Shown here: piece by piece, positions 47,446-59,189 of the stretch
Position numbering within the stretch: position 1 is the stretch's first letter
How the letters are laid out: each line of letters starts with the position of its first letter
Assembly (NCBI RefSeq): GCF_048128805.1
Contig: NC_136016.1
Span: 17,506,176-17,570,175 of the forward strand
Origin: Centroberyx gerrardi
Lineage: Eukaryota > Chordata > Actinopteri > Beryciformes > Berycidae
Reading direction: 5' to 3'
Length of the DNA stretch: 64,000 nucleotides
Translations under genes and position numbers: made by a program
The notes under the pieces: model-generated
The model's input: only the letters and a program-made list of their open reading frames with translations
The model's database searches: none
Told to the model about the DNA's origin: nothing

Positions 47446-50400
47446 TTAGTCCAGCACCAGCTGGGGGTTGTGGGCTGTGAGGCAGCGGTAGACTCTGGCT
47501 GAGATCTCTGGTCCAATGCGTCTCTCTTTTCCTCCACTCTTCACTAAGAGGCCGGCCAGCAGCCCCTTCTTCTCCTCCTCCGACTCCACACTCTGGTAGG
47601 CCTGAAAAACAACATGGGAGACGGAAAAGAAAATATTACATGAAAAGTAGAAATTAATCCGGGTCAAAACATGCACAAAAACGTCAGATAAATAATGTCC
47701 TGTGAATAAAACTCTGGCAATACTATATCCTACCACTTAGTTAAAAGTGTTTCCATGTGAGAGTTTAATTAAGCATAAATGTGAGATTTGGACATTTGCT
47801 GTTGAAAGCTATTCTTGACATGTTTTGCCACATCTTAACAACAATCCTCCATGTGGATTGTTACTCTTTATTCTTTACTCTTTATATCTACATTGCATCT
47901 AAGGTAACACATCCCATTATTCTTTATTTCGCACTGTAACATGTCACTGTTAACGTGTAAAAAAAACCCTCATACCTCCAATTTTGCTGATTGTCATGTT
48001 TGCATGTCAACTGAAGGATTACATGCTCCTCTATGGGTTGAGAAAATTCAACACATTTCAAAAAACCATTGGATAAAAACTGCATTGTCATGAAGCTTAA
48101 AACAAGGCTGACTTTCTTGGTTCTTGAAAAGCTGACACCTTGGAGGTACGAGGTTTTCACCCAACAGCGACGATAAGCCATTTTGGTGTACAAATTTATC
48201 CGAAACACCCCGAGTGCACACATTTCTAGCCTGGGTGGCCACTCAGCTGTACCTGCAGCAGTAGTTGAGGAGAGGGGTAGGCTGCGGTCACGGTGGAGGC
48301 CACAGCGGGACTAACCCTGTTCAGCTGCTGGATCTGCCTGCTCCACACCTGGCTCAGCCCCGAGCCGTCCCGCTCCGCCCGAACCCCGCTGGCCCACGAG
48401 CCGTCCACACAGAACGGCAGCTCCGCCCGCTCCGTCAGCAGTCTGCCAGGACATGGAGATACAATCTGTAACATTTTGTCTGTGAGGCTAAAGGTGATCA
48501 GGTGGTAACTTGGGTGTCATCCCAATTCTGCTACTGCCAGCTTTTTAGTCAGTGAGTAAGTACATCAGCTTGAAAGGAGAACGGAGAGTCTGGAAGCAAC
48601 TCGTTTTCCTATGATAGTAGGTGCGTACTTGAAAGGGCGTTTTGACAAGGCCTTGGTGACAGCGCACACATGGTCAGTGATGTCCTGCCAGCCATCCAGG
48701 AAGACCAGAGAGATATTCTTGTAGAGCTGCAGGTACACAAGAACCTGGAGAGGGATGGAGACAGAAGTAAAGAGGCCATTCATCTTCAATATAGCTGAAG
48801 GAAGAGTAAATCACAGTCAAGATCTGAAAATGGTCAAGTAAGTTTAAGTTAGAGGAGTTGAAACTTTAATGATTCCTGTGGGGAATTTAGATTTCCGCAG
48901 GAGCAGAGAATATGATAAAGATAAGATGAAGACAAATGTAGTGGATTGAAGATAATAAAACAAATAATTTTTACAACTGGTAAATAGCCAAAAACCTAAT
49001 ATTTCCAGAATGTCAATTTTTCAGGAACTAAGAAAACATTTTTTTTTTCCGCATTGTTGACATTATCCAACGTATTCTGAAAGGGTTTCATGAGCCCAAG
49101 AGGTCAGAGAATTTTCTCAATCCATAGAGAAAATGTAATCCTTCAATTCAAGCTAAAACATGAAAATCACCAAAACTGAAGTTACAATTTTTTCACACGA
49201 CAACAGCGCCACACACAGAGATGTGTCCAAACATGCCAATATGCATTGTAAGCTATTCACATTATCAGATTTAAAATCAATTATGCCCTGCTGTAAAACT
49301 AGTCTCAGGAGGGAAGAGATTAAAACTCAGCTGACCTCCTCAATGTCCAGAGCCTCCATCCCCAACTGGGACTGTAGCATCTGACCTAGTGAATGCCCAC
49401 CGTAGGCTTTAGTCCTGTAAAGATCATAGTGGGAGTCAGTAAACGACAGTAAATGACTCAGTCAGAAGGTTTCCATGAAAGAGAACAATAAAGAGTGATA
49501 AAGTAAGTAAGTAAGTAGGTAATGAAGCATGCATCTATCTATCTATCTATCTATCTGAGGAGCCACCGTCACAGACGGATACACTGACCTGTAGTTTGTC
49601 TGAGAGTCTATCACTAACACAGTGACCACCTTGTTGGCATCACGGTTGAGACACTCCAATAGCGGACTAAGGAAAGACTCCACTCCTGACTCCTCCCCAT
49701 CACTTTCTAGCATCTGGAGTGGCAACAAAACATGGAGGAAGACATGGAGCGCAGCATAAGCACTATCAAACATACAAGCAACACGCAGCCTACCTGAATT
49801 CAGAATCAGAACCACAATCGCATTAAATAAATAAATGTAGAGGAATTTGTGTTGGTGAAATTGGGGCATATTGACAACTTACAGAACATTAACAGGGTCT
49901 TACATACAGTGCAAAGGGCTATGGGATAATGAAGTAGACTACACTATGGATAGTAGACTACACATTCAGCTACACTGTTGGGGATATTCTCAAAAAGTGA
50001 GCTGAATCAATGGACTCTATCATTCAGGCTGCCTTCAACCTTCATGCTATCACTGCAAAGGAAGCTCACTTTTTTCACACAGATCACCATGTCCATGAAG
50101 TCAGTCAGACCCTGCACCAGAACGACCTGCTCCTCCTCCACCGGTCCCTTGCTGTCCTCTCCCTGCTGGCAAGACAAGATGAAACTTTAATAATGATCTC
50201 ACTGGGAAAATTGGAAAAAAACTGAATATAAAATTAAAATCTAGCAAATGAGGGGTATTAAACATAATGCGACGAACAATTCCAACCTTTCAAGAACATA
50301 TGAGAGAAAGGTATGAAAAAGTTATAGCATTATGAGGGTGTCCAAAATAACCACAGTGCGCCATACAAAGAAACATTAGTGAAATATGAAGTTGTATACA

Positions 50401-50742
50401 AATTCAAATGAGACAACATGGGATTATGAAGAATTTACAGCTTATACACATGATGTGCAAAATGTGGGTCATATTCATAAGTTTACAGAAGGCCATCCAC
50501 ATGTACAGAAACTGTCTCAGCACAAAGACTTGCTTTGTAAAAAAATATTCATCATATCAAATAGGCTATATACACTTAACAGATCATGCAGATAACATAA
50601 TGAGAACATACCGATTTGGAAATGTGCATTAGTAGCTGTCCACCCTATCAATTAAAGTCAATTCAAGATTATTTTACTTTTTTAAGTGCTGACACTACAC
50701 AAAAAAGTGGATTTTTTAAGTGTTGAGGAGAGGGTTTGCCTG

Positions 50743-50801
<59 letters not shown>

Positions 50802-51804
50802 TGTGTGTTATGTACCAACCTCAGGTAAGTCTCTGGTCCAGGTGATGCTGTGAGGGAGCTGCTGGCTCTCAATACTAAACTTCCACTCAAAGGTGACCAG
50901 GGTGTCCAGCAAGATGTCAGAGCCGTCATGTTGTAGAACAGCTGGGGGAAAGACAGATGGACATATATAGACAAACTGATGCACGTGTGTTATTTCAGCT
51001 TGTCCCTCTACTGTAGTTGTACTCATAACTTGGTCAAATGCTGCCTTCAAGTGCTACTTGTAAGCTCCGACTTCTGAGTTTAAGAGTTGTGCGAGTGAAC
51101 ACAAAAATATTCAAAATACCAATTACTTACATAGGAATCCCAACAATGCCAGATAATAATGAAATACATTTCTTTTACTATCTGTTGTTGACATGCTCTC
51201 CGCCCCTTAAATGTCACATCGGCAACTCCCATCTCTCCCAGTCATATTTACTACTTTGCTGTCTCCTTCAGGTGCGTTCAGCTCGTAATACCGATATTTC
51301 CCACAGCACCTGAAGGCATCAAAAGCCCCCACACACGCTCTCTGTACCTGGATCTACGCAGACAGTCAGACACCTGAGGCAGTTCTCCGGCCTGAGCCTC
51401 TTCAGGTGCTCGGCCGCCTCTCTCCTCCTCTGCTGCTCCTGTCTCTTCTCCTCCTTCTCCTTGGCTTTAGCTTCCTTCTGTCTATCTCTCGACTCCTTCC
51501 TCTCCTTGGCTTTCAGTCTGTCTGCCTCCAGCTCCTCCTTGCTGCGGCGTTTCCTCGCAGGACTCGGGGTACCAGACTTCACTCGTGGAGGAGACAACCG
51601 ACTACCCTGACTAGTGGACTCGCTTTTCGTCGCTGACGCTGAGAGGGTTTTGCTTTTTTCGTCTGAACTTTGGTTCTTGTCACAGTCTGTTTTGACAGCC
51701 GCAGTGTGTCTGCTCTCATCACATTTTAAATCGGGTTTCGTGTCAGCGTCGCTTTCCTCTGATTCGGATATTTCCCATGTTTTGGCTCTTTGTAGGACAG
51801 ACAT
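47446..51804 (-). CDS. eme2: EME2, MUS81 partner endonuclease subunit
   Basis: Eight minus-strand exons: 51804-51348, 50941-50820, 50162-50070, 49713-49589, 49414-49336, 48744-48629, 48442-48253 and 47601-47446. They join in phase to 445 aa (human EME2 about 379). It is the non-catalytic XPF-family partner that pairs with MUS81 to cut branched DNA at stalled forks and recombination intermediates. EME2 rather than EME1 is supported by TWEISESEE near residue 9 (human TWEISDSD), by [20 protein letters not shown], and by its place beside spsb3. The N-terminal ~85 residues are acidic and Ser/Thr-rich. Residues ~86-140 are a long Lys/Glu/Arg helix, probably coiled coil. The nuclease-fold region has no ERKxxxD catalytic motif that I can see. 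The conserved [22 protein letters not shown] and RRIGPEIS lie in the C-terminal helix-hairpin-helix region. Confidence 0.95.
50744..50808 (-). repeat. (CA)n microsatellite (sense) next to the eme2 exon 2 donor
   Basis: TG run on the plus strand, hence CA in eme2 sense, beginning about 11 nt after the exon 2 donor GT (50819-50818). This is the same arrangement as in tbc1d24. Confidence 0.92.
51038..51323. mobile_element. probable MITE in eme2 intron 1
   Basis: ATGCTGCCTTCAAGTGCTAC at the left and its approximate reverse complement (…CACAGCACCTGAAGGCATC) at the right form terminal inverted repeats around ~250 bp of non-coding sequence containing CCGACTTCTGAG and CGTTCAGCTCGTAATACC. It ends about 25 bp from the eme2 exon 1 donor. 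Confidence 0.6.
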
Positions 51805-52299
51805 TTTTTCATCTTAAGGCAGAATCAAACTCGTGCAATCACTGTTAACTTGTGAGTTTAATAAAACACATACCGGTCTCATCGTAGGACTGCACTTTGC
51901 AACCTTTATGCCACAGACTTTTATTGTCCTATCATCATCTCTGTTGTCTCCTCCGATGGTGTCCGTTGAGGGACATATCAAAACGCGCTCGGTTCAGCCA
52001 CTTTATCTAAGCCCTTTTCATGCAAAACCGCCTTGTTTTCGTCCCTGTTCCATAAGACTATGAATAGGGGATATGTAGTAGTTTGTCCCAGCCATATGTC
52101 ACATACTGTCAAACAGAATGCATGACTAAAAAGTAGATTATGGTGCTTTAAGTGGAAACAGCAGAAGGCAGCACCTGTACACACCAGCCGGCACAGGTGT
52201 TTGGTTATTGGATTAAGCCACAAAGGTTAGTTTCGGGCAGGGGAAGATAGCAGCACAGATTATTAGCAGTCTGAATGAGTAGCAGAGATCAGAGTTGTT

Positions 52300-52301
<2 letters not shown>

Positions 52302-52381
<80 letters not shown>
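52302..52381. repeat. (TC)n microsatellite
   Basis: About 40 uninterrupted TC units between eme2 and mfsd1l. Pure homopurine-homopyrimidine tracts of this length can form triplex (H-DNA) structure. Confidence 0.95.
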
Positions 52382-52387
<6 letters not shown>

Positions 52388-52843
52388 ATTAATGTGCACA
52401 TGTTGCCAAAGCATAGAGTCAAACAGAAATGGGATAGAAATAAAGTAAAATAAAACGAAATAAACTGCATATTAAATACATAGATTAATGACATAGAATA
52501 GTTCTGGACAGTAACAACAATGACAGTGATGATTAAAAATTTTGAAATAATTTTTTTTTATAATATAATAATCATAAAGTATTTATGATACATGTGCTTA
52601 CTAAGCAAAGTTAAAGAAGGGATTACAGAATTGATGTGTTCTACTGTTTCTCTCTACTCTTTCTCTCTACTCTCTCTCTCTCTTGGTTACATGACATATA
52701 CTTTTAAAAACATCTGTGATCTGATACTTTTTCAGAAAACTACATTGATTCCATGTCTTTAATTTCAGATAATTCTACAGTCAGCAACATTTTGGAGACA
52801 CTTGACTGGTGCCAATCAATCCAAATGCATTATTGTGAAAGCC

Positions 52844-52854
52844 AGGAAGTGACG
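52844..52854 (+). promoter_or_regulatory. ETS-CRE composite site, mfsd1l promoter
   Basis: AGGAAGTGACG fuses an ETS core (GGAAGT) with a CRE half (TGACG), a known composite in vertebrate promoters. It lies 254 bp upstream of the mfsd1l ATG. Confidence 0.55.
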
Positions 52855-53107
52855 TAGACACACGAGGCAGGGGCAGTCAGTTCCGCTGCAGAATTGCGTT
52901 GTGCGCAGATTTCCAAACCATCGGCAGCGCCTTTTACGGACCAACATATCGATCCATGCACTATAAACAGCGCGCAGTCTGCAGGCGCAAGCAGCAGTCT
53001 GGGTCAGTAGCGGGCTTCACCTCACCCTGCTCCACTGTCCATGTAAACAAAACAACAGGATGGGAGTTTGAAGTTTTCTTTTATTGCCATCGTCCTTTTA
53101 CTTCACC

Positions 53108-56100
53108 ATGGCGCAGCCGGCGGAGAAACGTAAGTCTGACTGTTGTTTCTATTCCACAGTGATTTTCAGTCACCAGATTCAGCATCGCTAGACTTCCCTG
53201 TACAATTGTGCCAACTCAACATTTTCTGCTGGAAGTGTAACTAACTAACCAGCCTGTTTGGATGACCAAGTGGAAAGTTGCCAAATCCTTTATCAGCAAC
53301 GGGTTGCTATTCATTGGATTTGTTATAATAAAAGCCTTGTTCGCTGTTCGCTGTTCGCTGTTGTTGTTCTGCATTCACCACCACCCACGACTTTTGCCCC
53401 TTTTTGTTGTGTAAATGGTGTTTTTCCCACACACAAACTGCATTTTTTCCCTCTTGCTTCATGCTCCATTCAGCAGAGTTAAAATGAAATTCTGGACACA
53501 ATTTGTGGGAATGTATAAAACCAAAAGTATCAAATAAATTCACCTCCCTGTTAACTGAGCTGAATTGGTTGAGGGGTACAAAATGTTCAGTATTTCATAT
53601 GAGATGTTACTCAGATTATTTCAGTTCAATTGGTGAACAAAGCCAAGACCAACTTTATATAAATAAACAAGACTAGACTAGACTCTAGGCTGTAGGGTGG
53701 ACTCTCCATCAGAGCACTCAAATATAGTATAGTTCAGTTATGGATAGTATTTGAGTCCATTCTCTGAGGTTTCAATGAAAAAATATACCATCATGCTTTC
53801 ATCACTATGTGTTAAAATACTGAGGTTATGTGGTTTCTGTGGTTTCCTGTCCAATGTTTAGATTGGCTTCCATAGTGAAACTGGATTTGAAAAAGTCATT
53901 GAAATGGCCACCAAAGACCAGTGATTTCATGTTTGCATATGGTGTGACTATCATTCTTTTATTTTTGCAGCATATTATCGCTTTGTGGTGCTGTTCTTCA
54001 ACTGCCTGCTGACGTTTGGCTCCTATTTCTGCTTCGACATCCCCAGCGTTTTGCAGGACCAGTTTCAGGGGGTAAGTAAGTGTTAGCAGGGCAGACCGGC
54101 TTAAAGTTGCCGCCAGTACCAAATTCACCACAGCTAAAAATGTTGAATGATTATCTTTTCCATATACATTAGTGTCAAAAGGTGTTATCCCACACTTTGT
54201 AACACCACTGAGTCTACCTTAAGTTTTCTCACAACAGACCTGATTCCTCCACATTAACCCTGCATGACAATTGTACCTTGGTGTCAGGAGATTTTCAAAT
54301 GCTGCCCTCAGCAAGAGAGACAGCAGGTTACACAATAACTATTGTCCATGACTTCCTCCCGTGCAACAGAACCTGACCTGTCCTAATGCAACAGTGATCA
54401 ATGGGACGGTGGACTGTGTGGTGGGACTGGGGATGACGCCTCAGCAGTACAACCTTCTCTATGCCATTTACGCATGGACGTAAGTACAAGTACACACACT
54501 GGCACTTGCTCCACACACCATGCTCTACATGTACAGATGAACAGTAATGTCATTTGTTAGATAACAGCTATAATTGTGTGTTTCTACTCTATCAACAGCA
54601 ATGCAGTGGTAGTAATCATGGCTGGCTTCCTGATTGACAAATTGGGAAACCGCTGTAAGTTCATAGCTGGGTAAATATGTCCTATCTGCAAATCTTTGTA
54701 AACAAGCAATGGACAAAATAAGCCCAATCAATTGGATTTCTCTCTCCCTATCTCTCTGCAGTCGGAGTGTTTCTCTTCTCTTTCTTGTGTGTTTTGGGTT
54801 CATCCATCTTTGCGCTGGGTTCCCACTTCAAAGGAACTCCCTACCTGCTGCCCCTCATGCTGACAGGCCGCCTGCTGTTCGGCTCAGGCAACGGATCTCT
54901 GACCAGTAAGGCCACCGGACGATGCAATACACACTACTGGGCCGAGACCACTATCCCAAATATCCCTAAATCTCTCCTCTCTCTCTCTCTCTCTCTCTCA
55001 CCCGCTTCCTCATTAGTTGTTCAGAACCGCATCACAGCCTTCTGGTTCAGAGGGAAGGAGCTGGCCTTGGCCTTCGGTCTGACCCTGTCCTTCTCCCGCC
55101 TCGGCTCTGTCCTCAACTTCTTCCTCACCCAGAAATTCGAGGAAAGCTATGGCATGCAGTGGACTCTGTGGGGAGGTAGGTAGAGGATGGAGATGCACAT
55201 TAGACACCAGACAGTCCCCTTCTTTGACTGTGAGTCTGTAGGGGTGAGACACCTGGAGGTTTACGGCATGTCTGAATAGAAGAGAAGAGTAGAACAAGAA
55301 AATAGATTTTTCTAATGCTGCGTTGCATGTGATGTTTCATTTTCCAGGTGCGATATTGTGTGTGCTGGGCTTCATGTCTGCCATCATAGTCAGTGCCCTG
55401 GACAAGTTAGGGATGAAGCAGCTGGGGCTGGAAGGCGCCATCCAGGAAGAGTCCCGCAAAGTGGTACGAATACTCGCTTTTAGCAACAGTCTGAATCCAA
55501 TCTAATAATATGTAGTGTATGGGACGTTACAGATATCTGGTCTTATCTTTCTTGGTGTCAATGTTTATTAAACCTTCATTGGTCAGGAGTGTGTTCGTTG
55601 TATGCCCTGCTATGATTTTGATGTTTTAAATGTGTGTGTGTGTGTGTGCAGAGGATTCAGGATGTGAAGCTGCTGTCGCTCAGATACTGGCTGCTGGTTC
55701 TCACCATCATGTTCTTCTACAATGGCATCTTCCCCTTCATCGCTGATGCCAGGTAGAGAATTTAACATCAACACACCACACACTTACAGATCAGTGGTGC
55801 ATATTAGGGTTTGACGGGAATGGGCTTTTGAAGGCTGACACAAATACTGATATTTTTAGACTGAGGAGGCCGATAGCTGATATTTTGTGCTGATATTCAA
55901 TACCTCTTTATATTTTACCATGTTCATGCCAACTAAAGTACAAGTATTCAGTGTTTCCCCTAGAATTGTATTCCTGGCAGAATGGAAAAGCCTCTGAAAC
56001 AGCATTTAGACCCTGTGTGACACTACAATTCTCCACTGACACCCATACTAATGAAATTCTTTTAGGCAAGATAGCAGCTCCTTAAGTGATAGGGAAACTC

Positions 56101-58489
56101 TGGGATACATTAGGCACTTAAATAAAGAAATAATTTACAAAAAAAACCCATAAATTAACAAGTAAATGAACAAACAAAATATGCGAAGAAAATGCAATTT
56201 CAATGCAGGATTTACACACTGTTTTTATGTAGCTGTGGTCAGAGAGGAACCTCAATCATATTGACAGTGGACCACATGACTGGCTGATATCCTATATTTA
56301 ATAAAAAGCCAATATCGGCCCTACGTATATCGGCAAATCATCCACTCGCTTCAGTTTTATTTTAACACATGTCCACTCTGTTTTCCCTGTCCAGTAAGTT
56401 CATTCAGGACAAGTATAGCGGCTACAGTCAGAAGGAGGCTGCCTACATCGCTGGTGCAGTTTATGACAGCTCACTAGTCCTCTCAGCCATTGTGGGCATT
56501 CTCATTGTAAGTATCCCGAACCTGTAAACCCCTATCAGGAAAATCGCTTGAACTTTGAGGTGTCCGTCATTGCCAAGTAAATTTTAAATGAAGTTGATGC
56601 TAAATTTGACTTTCTCCTGTGTGTGTGTCTTTGTGTTCCAGGACTATGTGGGTCTGCGAGGGGTTTTCGCGGTGGCCTGTGCCATCCTCACCCTGCCTGT
56701 GTTTGGTCTCCTGGCCTTCACCTTCGTCCCGCCTCTGGTCTCCACCATTTGGCTGGGAGTCACCTACTCCTTCGCCGCTGTGAGTTTGTCTCTGCCACTC
56801 AGGGGCTTTGTGTAGATGATGGAGGGCTGATCCTCTGTTAGAGCAGCTATAGATTTGTTCTTGAGGTAGGAGTGAGGACACACTGTATTTGGGCTTGGGT
56901 CGAACTGAAAGGAAAAATCCACCCTAAAACACTTCAACACTGTTAAAAAAACAGCTTTTAGCGAGGTGCTGTGCTTTTCTCAACCTTTTTTGTTGTTTAG
57001 TGGTATATTTTTCTGGAGACAAATCAGAATCAGAGAGGGCTTCTATCTAGACTCATTATTTTACACCGATGGTCAATAATCATACAGGGAGAAATCCATC
57101 ATAGAAGAGGCAGAGAGACCACTTTCTCCACCAACAGTAGCCTCAATAGACCAGAATGCAATGCAGCCACAAGACGTGCACCAATGTTCACAAACTAGTT
57201 GGCTAGCTGGTTTATATTTATATGCCCATACACCCACCTGTGATTGAAAGGAAACAAGTTCATGCCTGTTTTCTGATGGTTGTTAAGAGTCTTCTTCTTC
57301 TGGGAAACTTCACTAACTGAAGTAAAAGTAGACTTGACAGGTTGAGGGATTGTCGGTGCAATAAAAAGTAAATTACAACACATAATCACAAAATAACTCC
57401 TGGAATGCATTGAACATCACAGATTGATGATATATAACAGTGTAAGAGTATCCGAGAGTGGATTTTTACTTTAAGGATTTGGCCATTTGCCCAGCAGTAT
57501 CATTTAGCTGTCATTTCTCTCCCTTCTCCATTACATCCTATTCAAAATCTAACCAGCATGGCCAATTTTGCATTAGCCTGATCTGAACATTAATACTCAT
57601 AAGATAACAGGCTAAATAGGATTTACAAATACACCCATTATACATGGCTTAATGGTGTTAAAAAAGAAAGGGAGAGCTGTCTCGGGTGTTTCCAAATGTA
57701 TTAGCATTGTGTTTTTATGTGTGTTGTCTGTCAGTGTTAACCATCCTTGCTGTGTTGCAGGCGAGCATGTGGCCCTCCATCCCTCTGGTGGTCCCTCAGG
57801 CCACTCTGGGCACGGCCATGGGCCTGGCCACCTCCATACAGATGATTGGCATTGGAGTATCCAATCTGGTTGTCGGGCAGATTTTGGGCACCAAGTCGAG
57901 GTACAATACACTTCAGGACCTCACTGCAGTGCAGGCATGGTATATGTAATGGTCTTATATGCTTACTGAGTGTGTGTTCTCCGTGTGTTTGCCAGTGAAA
58001 CTAAGATTCCGCTGTGGCGTTGGCAGAGGATGATGATCTTCATGTTGGCCAACACCGTCAGCTGCATCGTCACCTCAGTGCTGCTCAACATTGTAGACCG
58101 CCGACAGGTCAGACCGCTCATCTGGATTGCTTCAAAAATACTCTGTAGAATCAAGTTATTTCGTCAGAGATTTGGCATAATTTGTGTATGGTAAAAAAAA
58201 ACAGCTTGGGGTTAAAAAGGGTTTCAAAGTTTGAAGTGTACACCAGTTTTTGGGTGGTACGAGTGAATTTTATCAGCACATTTTCAGTACAGTATAACCA
58301 GTGTGCTCAGTTGAGTTTATTTTGCTTGTTTCTCAGGGTGGGACTCTGAACAAGACGACCAAGAGGTCTGGAGCCCCGGCTGCCAGCAGCCCCACTGACA
58401 GAGAGCCTCTGGTGGAGGGAGAGGAAGGGCAAAACGAGGAAGAGGAGGACAACGACGGGGTGGTCCGCTCTCCTTCTGTCAACTCCTAA
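53108..58489 (+). CDS. mfsd1l: MFSD1-like lysosomal-type major facilitator
   Basis: Thirteen exons (53108-53129, 53971-54071, 54370-54479, 54599-54654, 54762-54905, 55017-55175, 55348-55463, 55652-55752, 56395-56506, 56642-56779, 57761-57900, 57996-58107, 58337-58489) join in phase to 487 aa. It is a 12-helix MFS protein. Helix 1 carries FGSYFCFDIPS, close to human MFSD1 FGSYFCYDNPA; MFS motif A is GFLIDKLGNR (87-96); WFRGKELALAFGL matches human WFKGKELNLVFGL. Human MFSD1 is a lysosomal dipeptide exporter that needs the partner GLMP. This protein is clearly related but diverged, so I treat it as an MFSD1-like paralogue. The first luminal loop has three N-glycosylation sequons (Asn42, 47, 52) and two cysteines (45, 57). 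The acidic C-tail has DREPLV (458-463), similar to a dileucine lysosomal sorting signal. Substrate not inferred. Confidence 0.9.
53341..53367 (+). repeat. short tandem TTCGCTG repeat
   Basis: Three head-to-tail TTCGCTG units in mfsd1l intron 1. A local slippage product. Confidence 0.85.
55631..55648 (+). repeat. (TG)9 abutting an mfsd1l splice acceptor
   Basis: The TG run ends directly at the CAG acceptor (intron end 55651) of the 101-bp eighth exon. There is almost no pyrimidine tract between them. Confidence 0.93.
55800..56340. repeat. diverged interspersed element in mfsd1l intron 8
   Basis: Words of the CCGATA/TATCGG type lie near both ends (GGCCGATAGCTGATATTT near 55868, CCAATATCGGCCCTACG near 56310), as in a degraded fish DNA transposon. 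The middle is AT-rich with no coding capacity. Confidence 0.4.
56905..57478 (+). mobile_element. non-autonomous DNA element, copy 2
   Basis: Same family and orientation as 17507-18240. Here the ends are clearer: GAAAGGAAAAATCCACCCT at the left and a right end whose reverse complement reads TTAAAGTAAAAATCCACTCT, giving short imperfect terminal inverted repeats. It lies in mfsd1l intron 10. About 150 bp shorter than copy 1. Confidence 0.7.
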
Positions 58490-59158
58490 ATTTTATCATG
58501 TTCACCATTTTCTTAACTTTGAACATTTCCCCATTGCTTCTTTTAAACTTTGCCCCTTCAGGTAGTTTGTTACACATCTCACTGATTGCACTGCCTCCCC
58601 ATGCTGTATCGTTGGCTGGTACAGTGGATACTTTACTGAGTAGCTTTATGAACCAGAACAATCCATGTTATGTAGTATTAAAATGTAAATCTTGTCTATA
58701 CACTATGTTAACTTTGCACCAAGTATTACAGGTTTTGACTTTATCCTCTCTAAGGGATTCAAAACAGTTTGTTTTTTGGACAGAAGTCCATTGATTTTAT
58801 TTTTTTAAGACTAATAATTTTAACTTTCTTGAATTTTAGCTAATTGATTGCTTGATTACTTTTAGCTAAAAAATATCTCATCAGTTTCACCATTGCACAA
58901 CCGTATCGTATTGACTATATTAAGGTTATTGACCTTATTGATCTCTTTGAGGTTATTAAATATTTTTCATTTCATGTGAGAAACAAATATTCATGCATGC
59001 AGAAATTCAGTATGTCTGTTTTTTTATGTTTTGCCTTCCTAATTCCTAATGACACAATGAACCGTTTGTAACTGTTTTATTGTATGTTTGTGGCTAGGGA
59101 TTTTAATATCTACTTGAAGAAGGGAATTTGATCTATTTTGTATTGCCAAAACAGCAAA

Positions 59159-59164
59159 AATAAA
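59159..59164 (+). terminator. polyadenylation signal, mfsd1l
   Basis: AATAAA 670 bp after the stop codon, followed by a GT-rich downstream element (TGCTGGTGTGGTCTTTG), a good canonical end. Confidence 0.65.
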
Positions 59165-59189
59165 ATGCTGTTCACTGTTTTTGCTGGTG

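Larger units (their letters stand above)
51805..53107. promoter_or_regulatory. divergent promoter region, eme2 and mfsd1l
   Basis: 1.3 kb between the two start codons, which face away from each other. It contains an (TC)n run of about 80 bp at 52302-52381, a second short CT-rich run near 52660-52684 and an ETS/CRE element at 52844-52854. The long CT tract makes a single shared core promoter unlikely. Confidence 0.5.

Noticed and set aside
47446-51804. Assignment of this gene as EME1
   Set aside because: The TWEISxS N-terminal motif, RLRPE segment and position next to spsb3 fit EME2 better; a close EME1-type N-terminus is not seen.
52213-52494. Arg/Glu repeat protein on the minus strand
   Set aside because: Translation of the TC microsatellite at 52302-52381.
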